NCBI GenBank assembly: GCA_944380545.1
Contig: CALWHV010000014.1
Span: 124,001-188,000, forward strand
Origin: an uncultured Eubacterium sp.
Lineage (GTDB): Bacteria > Bacillota > Clostridia > Oscillospirales > Acutalibacteraceae
Direction of reading: 5' to 3'
Length of the DNA stretch: 64,000 bases
Made by a program: the position numbers and the translations under genes. This document shows positions 9,280 to 18,153 of the stretch, one piece after another. Position 1 is the first letter of the stretch. The number at the start of each line of letters is the position of its first letter. A model generated the notes under the pieces. It searched no databases and was not told where the DNA came from. It saw only the letters and a program-made list of their open reading frames with translations.

Positions 9280-9951
9280 ATGATAAATGTTGCCATTGAC
9301 GGACCTGCTGGCGCAGGCAAAAGCACCGTAGCTCGCGGCGCTGCAAAGCTGCTTGGCTTTATATATGTGGATACAGGCGCGCTTTACAGAACCGTTGCGC
9401 TTGCAGCAGAAAGGAAAGGCGCGCTCGGAAACGATGACGCCGTTGCCGCCGCTCTTGATTCATTGGATGTTCGCCTTAAATTTGAAGACGGAGAGCAAAA
9501 GGTATATTTAAACGGCGAGGATGTATCCGCGCTTATACGCACGCCGCAGATCTCTATGGCGGCTTCCGCTGTTTCAAAGATACCGAGGGTGCGCGAGTTT
9601 CTGCTTGATCTTCAGCGCTCGATCGCCGCATCAAATAATGTTATTATGGACGGGCGCGATATTGCAACGGTCGTGCTTCCCGACGCTGATGTCAAGATCT
9701 TCCTTTTTGCGTCGCCCGAATGCCGCGCCGAGCGCAGGTATAAGGAGCTTCTTGAAAAGGGTGAAAAGGTCAGCTTTGAAGAGGTATTAAAGGATGTCAA
9801 CGAGCGCGATTATCAGGACAGCCACAGGGAAATCGCGCCGCTCAAGCCGGCTGACGATTCCGTTATGGCAGATACCACCGGAAACACACTGCAGGAGAGC
9901 ATTGATATGATAGTTTCCGTTATAAAGGAGAAAATAAATGGCAGAGTTTGA
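9280..9951 (+). CDS. cmk: Cytidylate kinase
   Basis: This 223-residue enzyme phosphorylates CMP and dCMP to the diphosphates. The P-loop is GPAGAGKST near the N-terminus, followed by YVDTGALYRT, which binds the nucleotide, and MDGRDIATVV and RDYQDSHRE motifs typical of Cmk. Length is normal. It overlaps the following plsC by 14 bases. The order flavoprotein-cmk-plsC-ispH-rpsA is a recurrent clostridial arrangement. Confidence 0.97.
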   Translation: MINVAIDGPAGAGKSTVARGAAKLLGFIYVDTGALYRTVALAAERKGALGNDDAVAAALDSLDVRLKFEDGEQKVYLNGEDVSALIRTPQISMAASAVSKIPRVREFLLDLQRSIAASNNVIMDGRDIATVVLPDADVKIFLFASPECRAERRYKELLEKGEKVSFEEVLKDVNERDYQDSHREIAPLKPADDSVMADTTGNTLQESIDMIVSVIKEKINGRV

Positions 9952-10606
9952 TTACAGCAAGGTTAAGCATTATAAGTTTTACGGATTTGTAAAAAAAGTG
10001 TTCGGCCCCTTATTTAAGCGCGTATATAAGCTTGAGTTCAGAGGCCTTGAAAATGTGCCGCGCGACGGCGGCAGATACATAGTTGCCATAAACCACACCT
10101 GCGCGTTTGACCCGGTCTTTGTTTCAATCCCCAAAAATGTGCCGCCTCTTCATTTTATGGCAAAGGTGGAGCTTTTCAAAAATCCGATCGTCGGCTGGGT
10201 CATCCGTCATCTTTACGGCTTTCCCGTCAAAAGGGGAAAGGGCGACAACTCCGCCATCGAATACGGCGAAAAGATAATTGAAGAGGGCCATGTTATGGCG
10301 ATCTGCCCAGAGGGCAGAAGAATAAAGGATAAAAACGGCGTGCCGCAAAAAGCAAAGTCAGGAGTTGCCGTGATCGCCGCAAAAACGGGCGCGTCTGTTT
10401 TGCCCGTTGCCATATACTGCAACGGACCTATTAAAGCGGGCAAAAAGGTCGTTATCTCTTACGGCGCTCCGCTTAGCCTTTCGGATATGGGGCTAGACAA
10501 AGAGGAGCTTGCGCCGCACGATATAAAAAATGCCGCTAATCTTGTTATGGACAGTATTATGCAGCTTTGGGAGGCGGAGCATCGTGAACAAAATAATTCT
10601 CGCTGA
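9938..10606 (+). CDS. plsC: 1-acyl-sn-glycerol-3-phosphate acyltransferase
   Basis: The 222-residue acyltransferase makes phosphatidic acid in membrane phospholipid synthesis. Motif I is NHTCAFDP (the NHx4D catalytic pair), motif III is CPEGRR, and PVAIYCNGP resembles motif IV. The N-terminal region has a short amphipathic segment as in other clostridial PlsC proteins. The ATG at 9938 follows AAAGGAG inside cmk. The gene overlaps the start of ispH-rpsA by 23 bases. Confidence 0.95.
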   Translation: MAEFDYSKVKHYKFYGFVKKVFGPLFKRVYKLEFRGLENVPRDGGRYIVAINHTCAFDPVFVSIPKNVPPLHFMAKVELFKNPIVGWVIRHLYGFPVKRGKGDNSAIEYGEKIIEEGHVMAICPEGRRIKDKNGVPQKAKSGVAVIAAKTGASVLPVAIYCNGPIKAGKKVVISYGAPLSLSDMGLDKEELAPHDIKNAANLVMDSIMQLWEAEHREQNNSR

Positions 10607-12776
10607 AACCGCCGGCTTCTGCTTCGGCGTAAACAGGGCGGTGGAGCTTGTATACAAGCTGATAGACGACGGTCAGAAGGCGTGTACGCTGGGCCCGATA
10701 ATCCATAATCAGCAGCTTGTTTCGGATCTTGAATCAAAAGGAGTCACCGCAGTAGACGCTCCTGAGGACTGCCCATCCGGCTGCAAGCTTGTGATACGCA
10801 CGCACGGCATTGAAAAGCAGGTGCTTTCCGACATAGAAAAAGCCGGAATAGAATATATCGACGCCACCTGCCCGTTCGTGCTTAAGATACACAGGATAGT
10901 GAGCACGGCTCAGGAGGGAACGGTAACGCTGATAGCGGGCGATTCCTCGCATCCCGAGGTCAAGGGCATACGCTCCTTTTGCGTGGGGCGCGCTTATGTG
11001 TTTAAAAACGCTTCTGAGCTTGAGAAGCTCATTGAAGAGAACCGCCTTTTTGACGAAAAGTCGCTGATATGCGTTTCTCAAACGACTTTCAGCACCGAAG
11101 AATGGAAAAAATGCGAGAAAATTATAAAAAAGGTATGTACAAATTGCAAAATATTTGCTACAATATGCTGTGCAACCGCTGAAAGGCAGGCAGAGGCGCT
11201 TGCTCTTGCAAAAAAATGCAGCGCAATGATTGTTATAGGCGGTCGCCATTCATCCAATACTTGCAAGTTGAAAGACGTTTGTTCGGAATATGCACCCACT
11301 TTCTTGATAGAGACTGCTGCGGAGCTTGCCGAAATTGATTTTTCGCGTTTCAATGTAGTTGGAGTCACCGCCGGGGCGTCTACGCCGTCGGCAATTATCA
11401 AGGAGGTACTAAAAACCATGTCCGAAGAAATCAAAGAAAAGGAAGTTGAAGCAACACAGGATGTTGCCGAGACAGCAGAAGCCGCTGATAAAGCCGATAA
11501 GGCTGCTGTCGAAGCATCTGCTGATGGTGAAACCTTCGCAGAGATGCTCGAACAGTCATTCAGCTCAAACGAAACAGGCAAGATCGTAAAAGGCGTTGTT
11601 GCCAACATTACGCCCACAGAGGTTTTTGTTGATGTCCCCGGCAGAAAGCAGACCGGCGTTATAGCGCGCGACGACCTTTCAGCCGAGCCGTTTGAAAAGT
11701 GTGAGGATATCGTTTCAAAAGGCGATGTGCTTGATCTCATTATCCTCAAAACAAACGACCAGGACGGCGTTCTCAAGCTCTCCAAAAAGCTTACGGACAG
11801 CTTTAAGGGCTGGGACGATATTGTTAAGGCCAAGGAGGACGACGAGATCGTTGAGGGCGTTATCACAAATATCGTTCGCGGCGGCGTTCTTGCAAGCGTA
11901 AAGGGCACGCGCGTGTTTATTCCTGCGTCGCTCTCCGGCGTTCCCAAGAATGAAGAGCTTGATGTTCTCAAGGGAACAACGGCTAAATTCAAGATTATAG
12001 ACATCAATGAGCAGAGAAGACGCGCGGTAGGCTCTATCCGTGCGGTACTTAACGAAGAAAGAGCCAAGGCGCGCGAGGCTGCCTGGGCAACTCTTGAAGA
12101 GGGTATGAAGCTCACGGGCGTAGTTAAGTCGCTCACCAACTACGGCGCTTTTGTTGACATCGGCGGCGTAGACGGTATGATACATATAAGCGAGCTTTCG
12201 TGGACAAGAATTAAGCATCCCTCAGAGGTCGTTAATGTAGGCGATCAGGTTGAGGTTTATGTTAAGGCGCTTGACCGCGAAAATAAAAAGATTTCTCTCG
12301 GCTTCAAAAAGGTAGAGGATAATCCGTGGGAGATCCTTAAAAGGGATTATCCCGTCGGCACCGTTGTTAAGGGCGCGCCCATCGTCGGCATAACCTCCTT
12401 CGGCGCGTTTGCGAAGATCATCCCCGGTATTGAGGGGCTTATCCATATCAGCGAAATCAGCTGGACAAGAGTTAAGACTCCCGCCGATGTACTCAAGGTA
12501 GGCGACGAGGTCGATGTTCTTATCACGGCTGTTGATTTTGACAAGCATCGCGTAAGCCTTTCAATGAAGAAGCTCACTGAGCGTCCCGAGGGCGATTTCT
12601 CCCTTGCCGATGAGGACAGGGACGATCAGCCCGCCGAGGAAGCCGCCGAAGATACGGCTGAAGAAGCTGCTCCTGTTGAAGAAGCAGCTCCCGCCGAGGA
12701 AGCGGCTGCTGACGAAGCTCCCGCAGAGGCTGCCGCAGAAGAGGCTGCTGCCGAGGAAGCTCCCGCAGAAGAATAA
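10584..12776 (+). CDS. ispH-rpsA: Bifunctional IspH (HMBPP reductase) / ribosomal protein S1 fusion
   Basis: A protein of 730 residues. Residues 1 to about 278 are IspH, the last enzyme of the MEP isoprenoid pathway, with the three iron-sulfur cysteines at C13 (AGFCFG), C96 (DATCPF) and C195 (TICCAT), substrate histidines H41, H74 and H123, and E125. After a charged linker come four S1 RNA-binding repeats (about 330-400, 415-485, 505-577 and 590-665) and a tail rich in Glu, Ala and Pro. The GTG at 10584 is chosen because MNKIILAETAGFCFG is the family start and GGAGGCGG lies 8 bases ahead; an upstream in-frame ATG at 10530 lies inside plsC. The fusion is known in Clostridia. An internal start lies at the junction (see 11401). 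Confidence 0.96.
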   Translation: MNKIILAETAGFCFGVNRAVELVYKLIDDGQKACTLGPIIHNQQLVSDLESKGVTAVDAPEDCPSGCKLVIRTHGIEKQVLSDIEKAGIEYIDATCPFVLKIHRIVSTAQEGTVTLIAGDSSHPEVKGIRSFCVGRAYVFKNASELEKLIEENRLFDEKSLICVSQTTFSTEEWKKCEKIIKKVCTNCKIFATICCATAERQAEALALAKKCSAMIVIGGRHSSNTCKLKDVCSEYAPTFLIETAAELAEIDFSRFNVVGVTAGASTPSAIIKEVLKTMSEEIKEKEVEATQDVAETAEAADKADKAAVEASADGETFAEMLEQSFSSNETGKIVKGVVANITPTEVFVDVPGRKQTGVIARDDLSAEPFEKCEDIVSKGDVLDLIILKTNDQDGVLKLSKKLTDSFKGWDDIVKAKEDDEIVEGVITNIVRGGVLASVKGTRVFIPASLSGVPKNEELDVLKGTTAKFKIIDINEQRRRAVGSIRAVLNEERAKAREAAWATLEEGMKLTGVVKSLTNYGAFVDIGGVDGMIHISELSWTRIKHPSEVVNVGDQVEVYVKALDRENKKISLGFKKVEDNPWEILKRDYPVGTVVKGAPIVGITSFGAFAKIIPGIEGLIHISEISWTRVKTPADVLKVGDEVDVLITAVDFDKHRVSLSMKKLTERPEGDFSLADEDRDDQPAEEAAEDTAEEAAPVEEAAPAEEAAADEAPAEAAAEEAAAEEAPAEE
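11401..11420 (+). promoter_or_regulatory. Internal Shine-Dalgarno and ATG at the IspH/S1 junction
   Basis: AGGAGGT at 11401-11407 is followed after 10 bases by an in-frame ATG at 11418, residue 279 of the fusion. This is exactly where IspH homology ends (after STPSAIIKEVLKT) and an MSEEIKEKE linker begins. Translation from here would give a free S1 protein of about 452 residues. The match to the anti-Shine-Dalgarno is better than that of the annotated GTG start. Use in vivo is not shown by sequence alone. Confidence 0.55.
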
Positions 12777-12783
12777 AACAGTA

Positions 12784-12818
12784 AAACGGACTGTCTCTTG
12801 CCAGGGACAGCCCGTTTT
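12784..12818. terminator. Bidirectional terminator between ispH-rpsA and the DUF4364 gene
   Basis: The stem AACGGaCTGTC / GACAGcCCGTT with one mismatch is followed by TTTTTTT on the plus strand. The A-rich left flank lets it serve the convergent minus-strand gene too, though less well. Confidence 0.75.
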
Positions 12819-12832
12819 TTTATACTCTTGTT

Positions 12833-13411
12833 TTATTTGCCGTTGTCAAGGAAAAGCGCATCTATTGTGCTCATATATATGCTTTCCGGGTCGTTATAAA
12901 AGCGTTCCTTTATGATCTGCGCCTGCGAGTCGGAAGCAACGCGAAGCGTAAGCGCCATCATATCCTCGCCGGAGTCTATAATGTGCATCGTAACAAAATA
13001 GCAGGTGTCGCTTTTTTTAACGATTTCAACATTGTTTTCCTTTTTATATAATGCCCTCAGCGCGGCTTTTGCCGTGTTTTTTACGGCTCTTTCCCGCATA
13101 GTGGGCGGCAGCGAGTCCTGAAGCGCTTCAACATAGTTTCTGCAGTCTTTTTTAACTGTAAAATAGCCCTCTTCGTCAACGCCTATAAAGCCTGTGTCCT
13201 TTATTTTTTGTATTGCATTTGCCGCCTCAAAATAATTGGCAAAGCCGCCTTCGGTAAGCGCGTCAATCAGCGTTTCTTCGGAAAGAGGTTCTTTAACATT
13301 CAAAATAACATAGTAAGCCAGTATAAGAATATCCGTTCTGTTGTGAAGCACATCGGGGTCGTCATACGGCAGTGCGTCGAAATTTGAATCATCACAATTA
13401 TTTTTCTTCAA
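12833..13411 (-). CDS. DUF4364 family protein
   Basis: This soluble protein of about 192 residues belongs, as far as I can judge, to the clostridial DUF4364 family. It starts with a winged-helix-like part (RTDILILAYYVILN, then LSEETLIDAL and a KIKDTGFI turn) and continues with a mixed alpha/beta half. The family has no established function; the first half suggests a transcriptional regulator. TTG at 13411 is preferred to ATG at 13429 because GAGGTGAT lies 4 bases ahead of it, while the ATG has no Shine-Dalgarno. It is convergent with ispH-rpsA and divergent from the DUF1858 gene. Confidence 0.7.
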   Translation of the reverse strand: MKKNNCDDSNFDALPYDDPDVLHNRTDILILAYYVILNVKEPLSEETLIDALTEGGFANYFEAANAIQKIKDTGFIGVDEEGYFTVKKDCRNYVEALQDSLPPTMRERAVKNTAKAALRALYKKENNVEIVKKSDTCYFVTMHIIDSGEDMMALTLRVASDSQAQIIKERFYNDPESIYMSTIDALFLDNGK

Positions 13412-13455
13412 AATCATCACCTCATGCAAAATATGTTATCATAATCTTTCGGCAC

Positions 13456-13484
13456 TTGCAATCAGTTTTTGTTTATAATATAAT
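13456..13484 (+). promoter_or_regulatory. Promoter of the DUF1858-trmK-ispF operon
   Basis: The pair is TTGCAA (13456-13461), 17 bases, TATAAT (13479-13484). TTGCAA is its own reverse complement, so it could also act as -35 for the divergent DUF4364 gene, with TAACAT (plus-strand positions 13433-13438) as a weak minus-strand -10 at 17 bases. Confidence 0.55.
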
Positions 13485-13545
13485 AACAGAGTAAAAAAAC
13501 GGTCGCTGAGTCGGTCGAACAAAAAAGAAAAAAGAGGTAATAAAT

Positions 13546-13746
13546 ATGAAAAAGATAACCAAAGATACTCTGATAGGCGACATTCTTGATATCTGCCCCG
13601 ATGCAGCCCCGCTCTTTCTTGAGATGGGTATGCACTGCCTCGGCTGCCCAGCTTCAAGGGGCGAAAGCGTTGAGCAGGCGTGCGCCGTTCACGGAAACGA
13701 CCCCGAAAAGCTCGTTGAAAAGCTCAATAAGCTTATAGGCGAATAA
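13546..13746 (+). CDS. DUF1858 domain protein (redox-disulfide small protein)
   Basis: A protein of 66 residues made of a single DUF1858 domain, the fold also found beside hybrid-cluster proteins. The pair of cysteines in GMHCLGCPAS near residue 30 is the family's conserved redox or metal site. AAAGAGGT precedes the ATG at 13546. Its stop overlaps the start of trmK by one base (TAATG), so it is the first gene of an RNA-modification and isoprenoid operon. What it does there is unknown. Confidence 0.85.
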   Translation: MKKITKDTLIGDILDICPDAAPLFLEMGMHCLGCPASRGESVEQACAVHGNDPEKLVEKLNKLIGE

Positions 13747-14384
13747 TGGTGATCCTTTCTCCGAGGCTCGCCGCCGTGGCTTCGCTCGTAAGGCGCGGCT
13801 CGCGCGTTGCCGATATCGGCTGTGATCACGGCTTTTTGCCGGTTTGGCTCGTTCAAAGTGGAGCTGTAAACCGTGCCGTGGCAGCCGATATCAACAAAGG
13901 CCCGCTTGACTCCTGCAAAAGGCTTGTTGAGGAGAGCGGACTTGCCGATAGTATAAGCTGCGTTATTTCGGACGGGCTTTCTGCTGTGGAGATCACGCCC
14001 GATACCGATGTCTGCATCTGCGGCGTGGGCGGCGAGCTTGCCGCTTCAATGCTTGATAAGTGTAAGATGTCAAAAACCGCCGGCGTGCACTATATTTTTA
14101 ATCCAATGACGCGGCCGGAGGCGCTTCGCCGTTACCTGTGCGAAAACGGCTTTGAAATAGAAAAAGATTTCATAGTTTGCGAGGGAGAACGGCGTTATAA
14201 CATTTTTGACGCTTACTATACGGGAAAAGCCCAAATCAAAGATGAAAGCTTTTATTATCTCGGAAATATAACTGATTTTTCCGAAAAGGAATATTTTCTT
14301 GGACTGATACGCTCGCTTAAAAAGAAAGAGCGAGGCGGCGGGGATTTTTCCGATGTTATAAAAGATATAGAGGCCAGATTATGA
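13746..14384 (+). CDS. trmK: tRNA (adenine(22)-N1)-methyltransferase
   Basis: This SAM-dependent methyltransferase of 212 residues methylates N1 of A22 in the D-loop of some bacterial tRNAs. The SAM-binding motif is VADIGCDHGFLP near residue 25, followed by AADINKGPL and the NPM motif (FNPMTRPE). It is a little shorter than Bacillus TrmK, lacking much of the C-terminal coiled coil. It overlaps the Nif3-like gene by ATGA, an old and common clostridial pairing. Confidence 0.92.
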   Translation: MVILSPRLAAVASLVRRGSRVADIGCDHGFLPVWLVQSGAVNRAVAADINKGPLDSCKRLVEESGLADSISCVISDGLSAVEITPDTDVCICGVGGELAASMLDKCKMSKTAGVHYIFNPMTRPEALRRYLCENGFEIEKDFIVCEGERRYNIFDAYYTGKAQIKDESFYYLGNITDFSEKEYFLGLIRSLKKKERGGGDFSDVIKDIEARL

Positions 14385-15130
14385 CAACTGTTAAAGATAT
14401 TTATAATTACATAGATTCCTTCGCGCCGTTCATCACCCAGGAGGAGTGGGACAACGCCGGGCTCATAACCGGCAGCTTTAACGCAGCCGTTACTCGCTGC
14501 GTTATGTGCCTTGATGTGACGGCTGCTGCCGTAAAGGCGGCTGTTGACGGAGACGCACAGCTTATCCTGTCGCACCATCCGCTGATATTCAGCCCCGTTA
14601 AAAGGCTTGAGGCCGGTACGGCGCTCTATTCCTGCGCACAAAACTGCATTTCGGTAATCTCTGCTCACACTAATTTTGACAGAGCCGCCAACGGCATAAA
14701 CAGGAATCTCTGCAAGCTTCTTGATTTGAGTGACGCGGCTCCTGTTGAGAACACCTTTATCTGGACCGGCAGTCTTAAAACGCCGATGCCCGCCGCGGAT
14801 TTTGCCGCGTTTGTTTCCGAAAGGCTCGGCTCGCGCACGCTCAGATACACGAACTGCTCTAAGCTTATCAAAACGGCTGCTGTCGGCGGCGGTGCGTGCG
14901 AGGAGTTTTTGCTCCAGGCGATGGAGCTTGCCGACTGCTTCGTTACGGGCGACACAAAATATCATATTATGCTTGAGGCTGCCGAAAGCGATTTCTGCCT
15001 GATAGGCGCCGGTCATTACGAAACGGAACATATGCCGTTTATGATGCTTAAAGACGAGCTTGAAAAGGCGTTTTCTGATGTTGAATTTATTTCTGCACAG
15101 CAGGAAAACTGTGTCTCGGCGGTGGTCTGA
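14381..15130 (+). CDS. Nif3-like dinuclear metal centre protein
   Basis: A 249-residue protein of the Nif3/YqfO/YbgI family, which forms hexameric rings with a two-metal site. The ligands are visible as LSHHPLIF (about residue 66), AHTNFDRA, and near the end GHYETEHM. Bacillus-type members often carry an inserted PII-like domain; this shorter protein lacks it. Its biochemical role is not settled (a GTP cyclohydrolase-like activity has been suggested for relatives). The start overlaps the trmK stop by 4 bases and its own stop overlaps rqcH by one. Confidence 0.9.
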   Translation: MTTVKDIYNYIDSFAPFITQEEWDNAGLITGSFNAAVTRCVMCLDVTAAAVKAAVDGDAQLILSHHPLIFSPVKRLEAGTALYSCAQNCISVISAHTNFDRAANGINRNLCKLLDLSDAAPVENTFIWTGSLKTPMPAADFAAFVSERLGSRTLRYTNCSKLIKTAAVGGGACEEFLLQAMELADCFVTGDTKYHIMLEAAESDFCLIGAGHYETEHMPFMMLKDELEKAFSDVEFISAQQENCVSAVV

Positions 15131-16809
15131 TGGCGCTTGACGGTATATTTTTATTCCATCTGAAAAACGAGGTGGCGCGCTTCGCCGTAGGCTCAAGAAT
15201 AGAAAAGATACATCAGCCCTCAAAGGAGGAGCTGCTGCTTTCTCTTCGCTCGCGCGACGGCGCTGCAAAGCTTGTGCTGTCCTGCCGCGCCGATTCGGCA
15301 GGAGTGTATTTTACATCAAATTCGCCCGAAAATCCCGCCAAGCCGCCGATGATATGTATGCTGCTTCGCAAAAAGCTCTCCGGCGCAAGGATAATAGGTG
15401 TTGAGCAGGACGGGCTTGAAAGAATAATAAAGCTGCGCCTTCAGGCGTCAAACGAACTCGGAGACCCCGTCAGCTATACGCTCGTAACGGAGATTATGGG
15501 CAGATACAGCAATATTATCCTGCTTGACGAGTCGGATGTTATAATAGACGCACTCCGTCGGGTTGACGAGGATAAATCCCATATCAGAACGGTTTTACCC
15601 GGAGTTAAATATTCATCTCCTCCTGCTCAGGATAAGCTCAATATAATGGACTGCAGCCTTGACGAGCTTGAAAAGCGGCTGAAAGAAAGCGGCAAGCCGC
15701 CGGCAAAAGCGTTTCAGGACTGCGTTTTGGGCGTTTCTCCAATAATATGCCGCGAGTATGAAAACGGCGTTTCGCTTAAAACAATCCGCAGCTATGCGCT
15801 TTCTCCTCAGCCAGTAACGGTCATTGCCGATAAACCGATAGATTTTGCTTTTATGCCCGTAGCGCAGTACGGCGAGCTCGCCGAGGTCAGAGCCGGAACC
15901 TCCTTCAGCCAAACGGTTGACGAATTTTACCGCAGCCGTGTGGCGGCGGACAGATTGCGCCAGCGCTCAGGCGAGCTGATGAAGCTGATTTCAAATCTTC
16001 GCGATAGGGCGGCGAGAAAGGCTCTCAACAGGGAAAGAGAGCTTGAAGAATGCGCCGATAAGGAAAAATACAAGATCTGGGGCGATTTGATAACAGCCGC
16101 GCAGTATTCCCTAAAAAAAGGCGGCAGCGTTTATGAGGTCAGCGATTATTACAGCGGCGGCACGGCTCTTATCCCTGCCGATCCTGCGCTGACTCCCGTT
16201 CAAAACGCCCAGCGTTATTATAAGGAATACAGAAAAAAGCAAACCGCCGAGCGTATGCTAACAGGATTTATAGAGGAAGCGCGCAGTGAGGCTGCGTATC
16301 TTGATTCTGTTTTCGACGCGCTTTCAAGGTGCGAAACCAACACGGAGGTCTCGGCTGTCAGGGCAGAGCTTGAAGCGGCAGGGTATATAAAAGCCCGTAA
16401 AAATTCACGAAAAAAATCAGCTCCCGAATTAAAGCCTCTTAAATTTGAAAGCTCGGAGGGCTATTTGATACTTGTGGGCAGAAATAATATGATGAACGAC
16501 CGCCTGACCTTGAAAACCGCACGAGCCGATGATTTGTGGTTCCATGTTAAGGACGCGGCGGGGGCTCATGTTATCGTTAAGTATGACGGCAGGGAGTTTA
16601 CTGACGGCGTTATCAGGCAGGCGGCTATGCTTGCCGCAAAAAACAGCCGCGCAGGCTCTTCGTCAAATATCGCCGTGGATTACACAAGCGCAAAAAATGT
16701 CCGTAAGCCGTCCGGAGCAAAGCCGGGAATGGTCATATATGATAATTATAGAACTGAATTTGTCACCCCAAATCAGTCAGAGCTTGAAAGGATAAAACAG
16801 ATTGTATAA
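15130..16809 (+). CDS. rqcH: RqcH / NFACT-family ribosome quality control factor
   Basis: The 559-residue protein has the full NFACT plan: an NFACT-N domain starting MALDGIFLFHLKNEV, a helix-hairpin-helix and long coiled-coil middle (about 290-420), and an NFACT-R domain containing DDLWFHVKDAAGAHVIVK near residue 470. In Bacillus the family binds stalled 50S subunits and adds C-terminal alanine tails for degradation; older names are FbpA or fibronectin-binding protein. Key N-terminal DxR region residues appear present (ALRRVDEDKS). It is tightly packed between the Nif3-like gene and ispD. Confidence 0.93.
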   Translation: MALDGIFLFHLKNEVARFAVGSRIEKIHQPSKEELLLSLRSRDGAAKLVLSCRADSAGVYFTSNSPENPAKPPMICMLLRKKLSGARIIGVEQDGLERIIKLRLQASNELGDPVSYTLVTEIMGRYSNIILLDESDVIIDALRRVDEDKSHIRTVLPGVKYSSPPAQDKLNIMDCSLDELEKRLKESGKPPAKAFQDCVLGVSPIICREYENGVSLKTIRSYALSPQPVTVIADKPIDFAFMPVAQYGELAEVRAGTSFSQTVDEFYRSRVAADRLRQRSGELMKLISNLRDRAARKALNRERELEECADKEKYKIWGDLITAAQYSLKKGGSVYEVSDYYSGGTALIPADPALTPVQNAQRYYKEYRKKQTAERMLTGFIEEARSEAAYLDSVFDALSRCETNTEVSAVRAELEAAGYIKARKNSRKKSAPELKPLKFESSEGYLILVGRNNMMNDRLTLKTARADDLWFHVKDAAGAHVIVKYDGREFTDGVIRQAAMLAAKNSRAGSSSNIAVDYTSAKNVRKPSGAKPGMVIYDNYRTEFVTPNQSELERIKQIV

Positions 16810-17479
16810 TATAGCTGTAATCGTTGCTGCCGGTAACGGCACCCGTATGGGCGCGCAAAAAAGCAAGATGCTGCTTGAGATAGACGGTAAAACCGTAATT
16901 GAACGCACCGTTTCGGTGTTTGATAATATGGCGGAGATTGACGAGATAATCGTTGTTTGCCGCGAATGTGATTTTGAAGAGTTTTCAAGGCTGCTGCCGG
17001 GCGAAAACATAACCTTTGCAATCGGCGGGGAAACGCGCCAGCAAAGCGTTAAAAACGCTGTTGACACGATCGACGAATGTGATTATATCGTTATTCACGA
17101 CGGCGCGCGCCCCCTTGTGCGTGAGGAAACTATTATAAAAACTCTCGATAAGGCGCAGGAGATGGGAGCCGCAGCCGCAGGCGTATATGTCAAAGATACG
17201 GTCAAGCTTGTTGACGACGACCTCAATATCGCCGGCACGCCTAACAGAAAATATCTCGTGTCCATCCAAACGCCACAGATATTTGAATTTGAGCTTTATA
17301 AAAAAGCGCTTGAAAAGGCTCAGGAGGAAGGCGCGGACTATACGGACGACTGTCAGCTCATCGAGCATATAGGCGGCAAGGTCGGCGTTGTTATCGGAGA
17401 GTATGACAACATCAAGATAACCACCAAAAGCGATATTCCGCTTGCTCAAAGCCTTTTAAACGCAGCGTCAAAGGAGTGA
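16802..17479 (+). CDS. ispD: 2-C-methyl-D-erythritol 4-phosphate cytidylyltransferase
   Basis: The 225-residue enzyme joins CTP to methylerythritol phosphate in the MEP isoprenoid pathway. The nucleotide-binding start is [11 protein letters not shown], with the conserved lysine in [11 protein letters not shown]; the IHDGARPLV motif is at about residue 98, and [10 protein letters not shown] near 181. The start is TTG at 16802, overlapping the rqcH end by 8 bases. ispF follows after 4 bases. Confidence 0.95.
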   Translation: MYNIAVIVAAGNGTRMGAQKSKMLLEIDGKTVIERTVSVFDNMAEIDEIIVVCRECDFEEFSRLLPGENITFAIGGETRQQSVKNAVDTIDECDYIVIHDGARPLVREETIIKTLDKAQEMGAAAAGVYVKDTVKLVDDDLNIAGTPNRKYLVSIQTPQIFEFELYKKALEKAQEEGADYTDDCQLIEHIGGKVGVVIGEYDNIKITTKSDIPLAQSLLNAASKE

Positions 17480-17483
17480 TTAT

Positions 17484-17960
17484 ATGGATATCAGAGTAGG
17501 GCACGGGTATGATGTTCACCGCTTTCAGCAGGGCAGGAAATGTATAGTCGGCGGCGTTGATATTCCTTGCGAGGTCGGTCTTCTCGGCCATTCAGATGCA
17601 GATGTGCTGCTCCACGCCGTAGCTGATTCACTGCTCGGCGCAGCTGCCCTCGGCGACATCGGTAAACACTTCCCGGATACGGACGAGCGCTTTTCAGGCG
17701 CGAACAGCCTTGAGCTGCTCAGAGAAACGGTGCGCCTTGTAGGCGACGCAGGCTATCGCGTAGGCAATATTGACGCAACCGTGATTGCTCAGGCTCCTAA
17801 AATGGCGCCGTATATAGATGAAATGCGCCGCAATATCGCGGATGCGTGCGAAGTCGATATCAAATCCGTATCCGTTAAGGCAACAACGGAGGAAAAGCTC
17901 GGCTTTACCGGCAGTATGCAGGGGATGAGCGCCCACAGCGTCTGCCTGATTTACTCATAA
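17484..17960 (+). CDS. ispF: 2-C-methyl-D-erythritol 2,4-cyclodiphosphate synthase
   Basis: This 158-residue, zinc-dependent trimeric enzyme catalyses the step after IspE in the MEP pathway. Metal ligands and active-site motifs are visible as GYDVHRF (residues 7-13), [15 protein letters not shown] (about 34-48) and [10 protein letters not shown] (about 57-66); the C-terminal [10 protein letters not shown] is also typical. Together with ispD next to it and ispH at 10584, three MEP genes fall in 7.5 kb. It is the last gene of the operon that starts with the DUF1858 gene. Confidence 0.97.
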   Translation: MDIRVGHGYDVHRFQQGRKCIVGGVDIPCEVGLLGHSDADVLLHAVADSLLGAAALGDIGKHFPDTDERFSGANSLELLRETVRLVGDAGYRVGNIDATVIAQAPKMAPYIDEMRRNIADACEVDIKSVSVKATTEEKLGFTGSMQGMSAHSVCLIYS

Positions 17961-17980
17961 TAAATCTTGAAGGGTTATAT

Positions 17981-18026
17981 AAACGCCTGCTGCGGCATAG
18001 TTTTTTCGCGGCGGGTGTTTCTTTTT
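17981..18026 (+). terminator. Terminator after ispF
   Basis: A 14-bp stem (17981-17994 with 18007-18020; three G-U pairs) has a T-rich loop and is followed by CTTTTTG. It separates the ispDF operon from groESL. Confidence 0.7.
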
Positions 18027-18057
18027 GAAATTATTTTTTAAATATTTGTAAACACTA

Positions 18058-18117
18058 TTGACAAATCGGAAAAACTTGCTAAAATAGTAATTAGCACTCA
18101 GAGGTAAAGAGTGCTAA
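18058..18117 (+). promoter_or_regulatory. groESL promoter and CIRCE operator (HrcA site)
   Basis: TTGACA (18058-18063), 16 bases, TAAAAT (18080-18085) is followed at once by a perfect CIRCE element: TTAGCACTC (18091-18099), a 9-base spacer, GAGTGCTAA (18109-18117). CIRCE is the operator of the heat-shock repressor HrcA, so groESL should be released on heat or misfolding stress. hrcA itself is not in the window. Confidence 0.97.
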
Positions 18118-18153
18118 AACAGTAATTAATATTTTACAGAGGTGAAATTTATT

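Noticed and set aside
11078-12139. Minus-strand ORF of 353 codons inside ispH-rpsA
   Set aside because: It is antisense to a clear coding region; its serine- and threonine-rich composition is what the complement of this codon usage produces.
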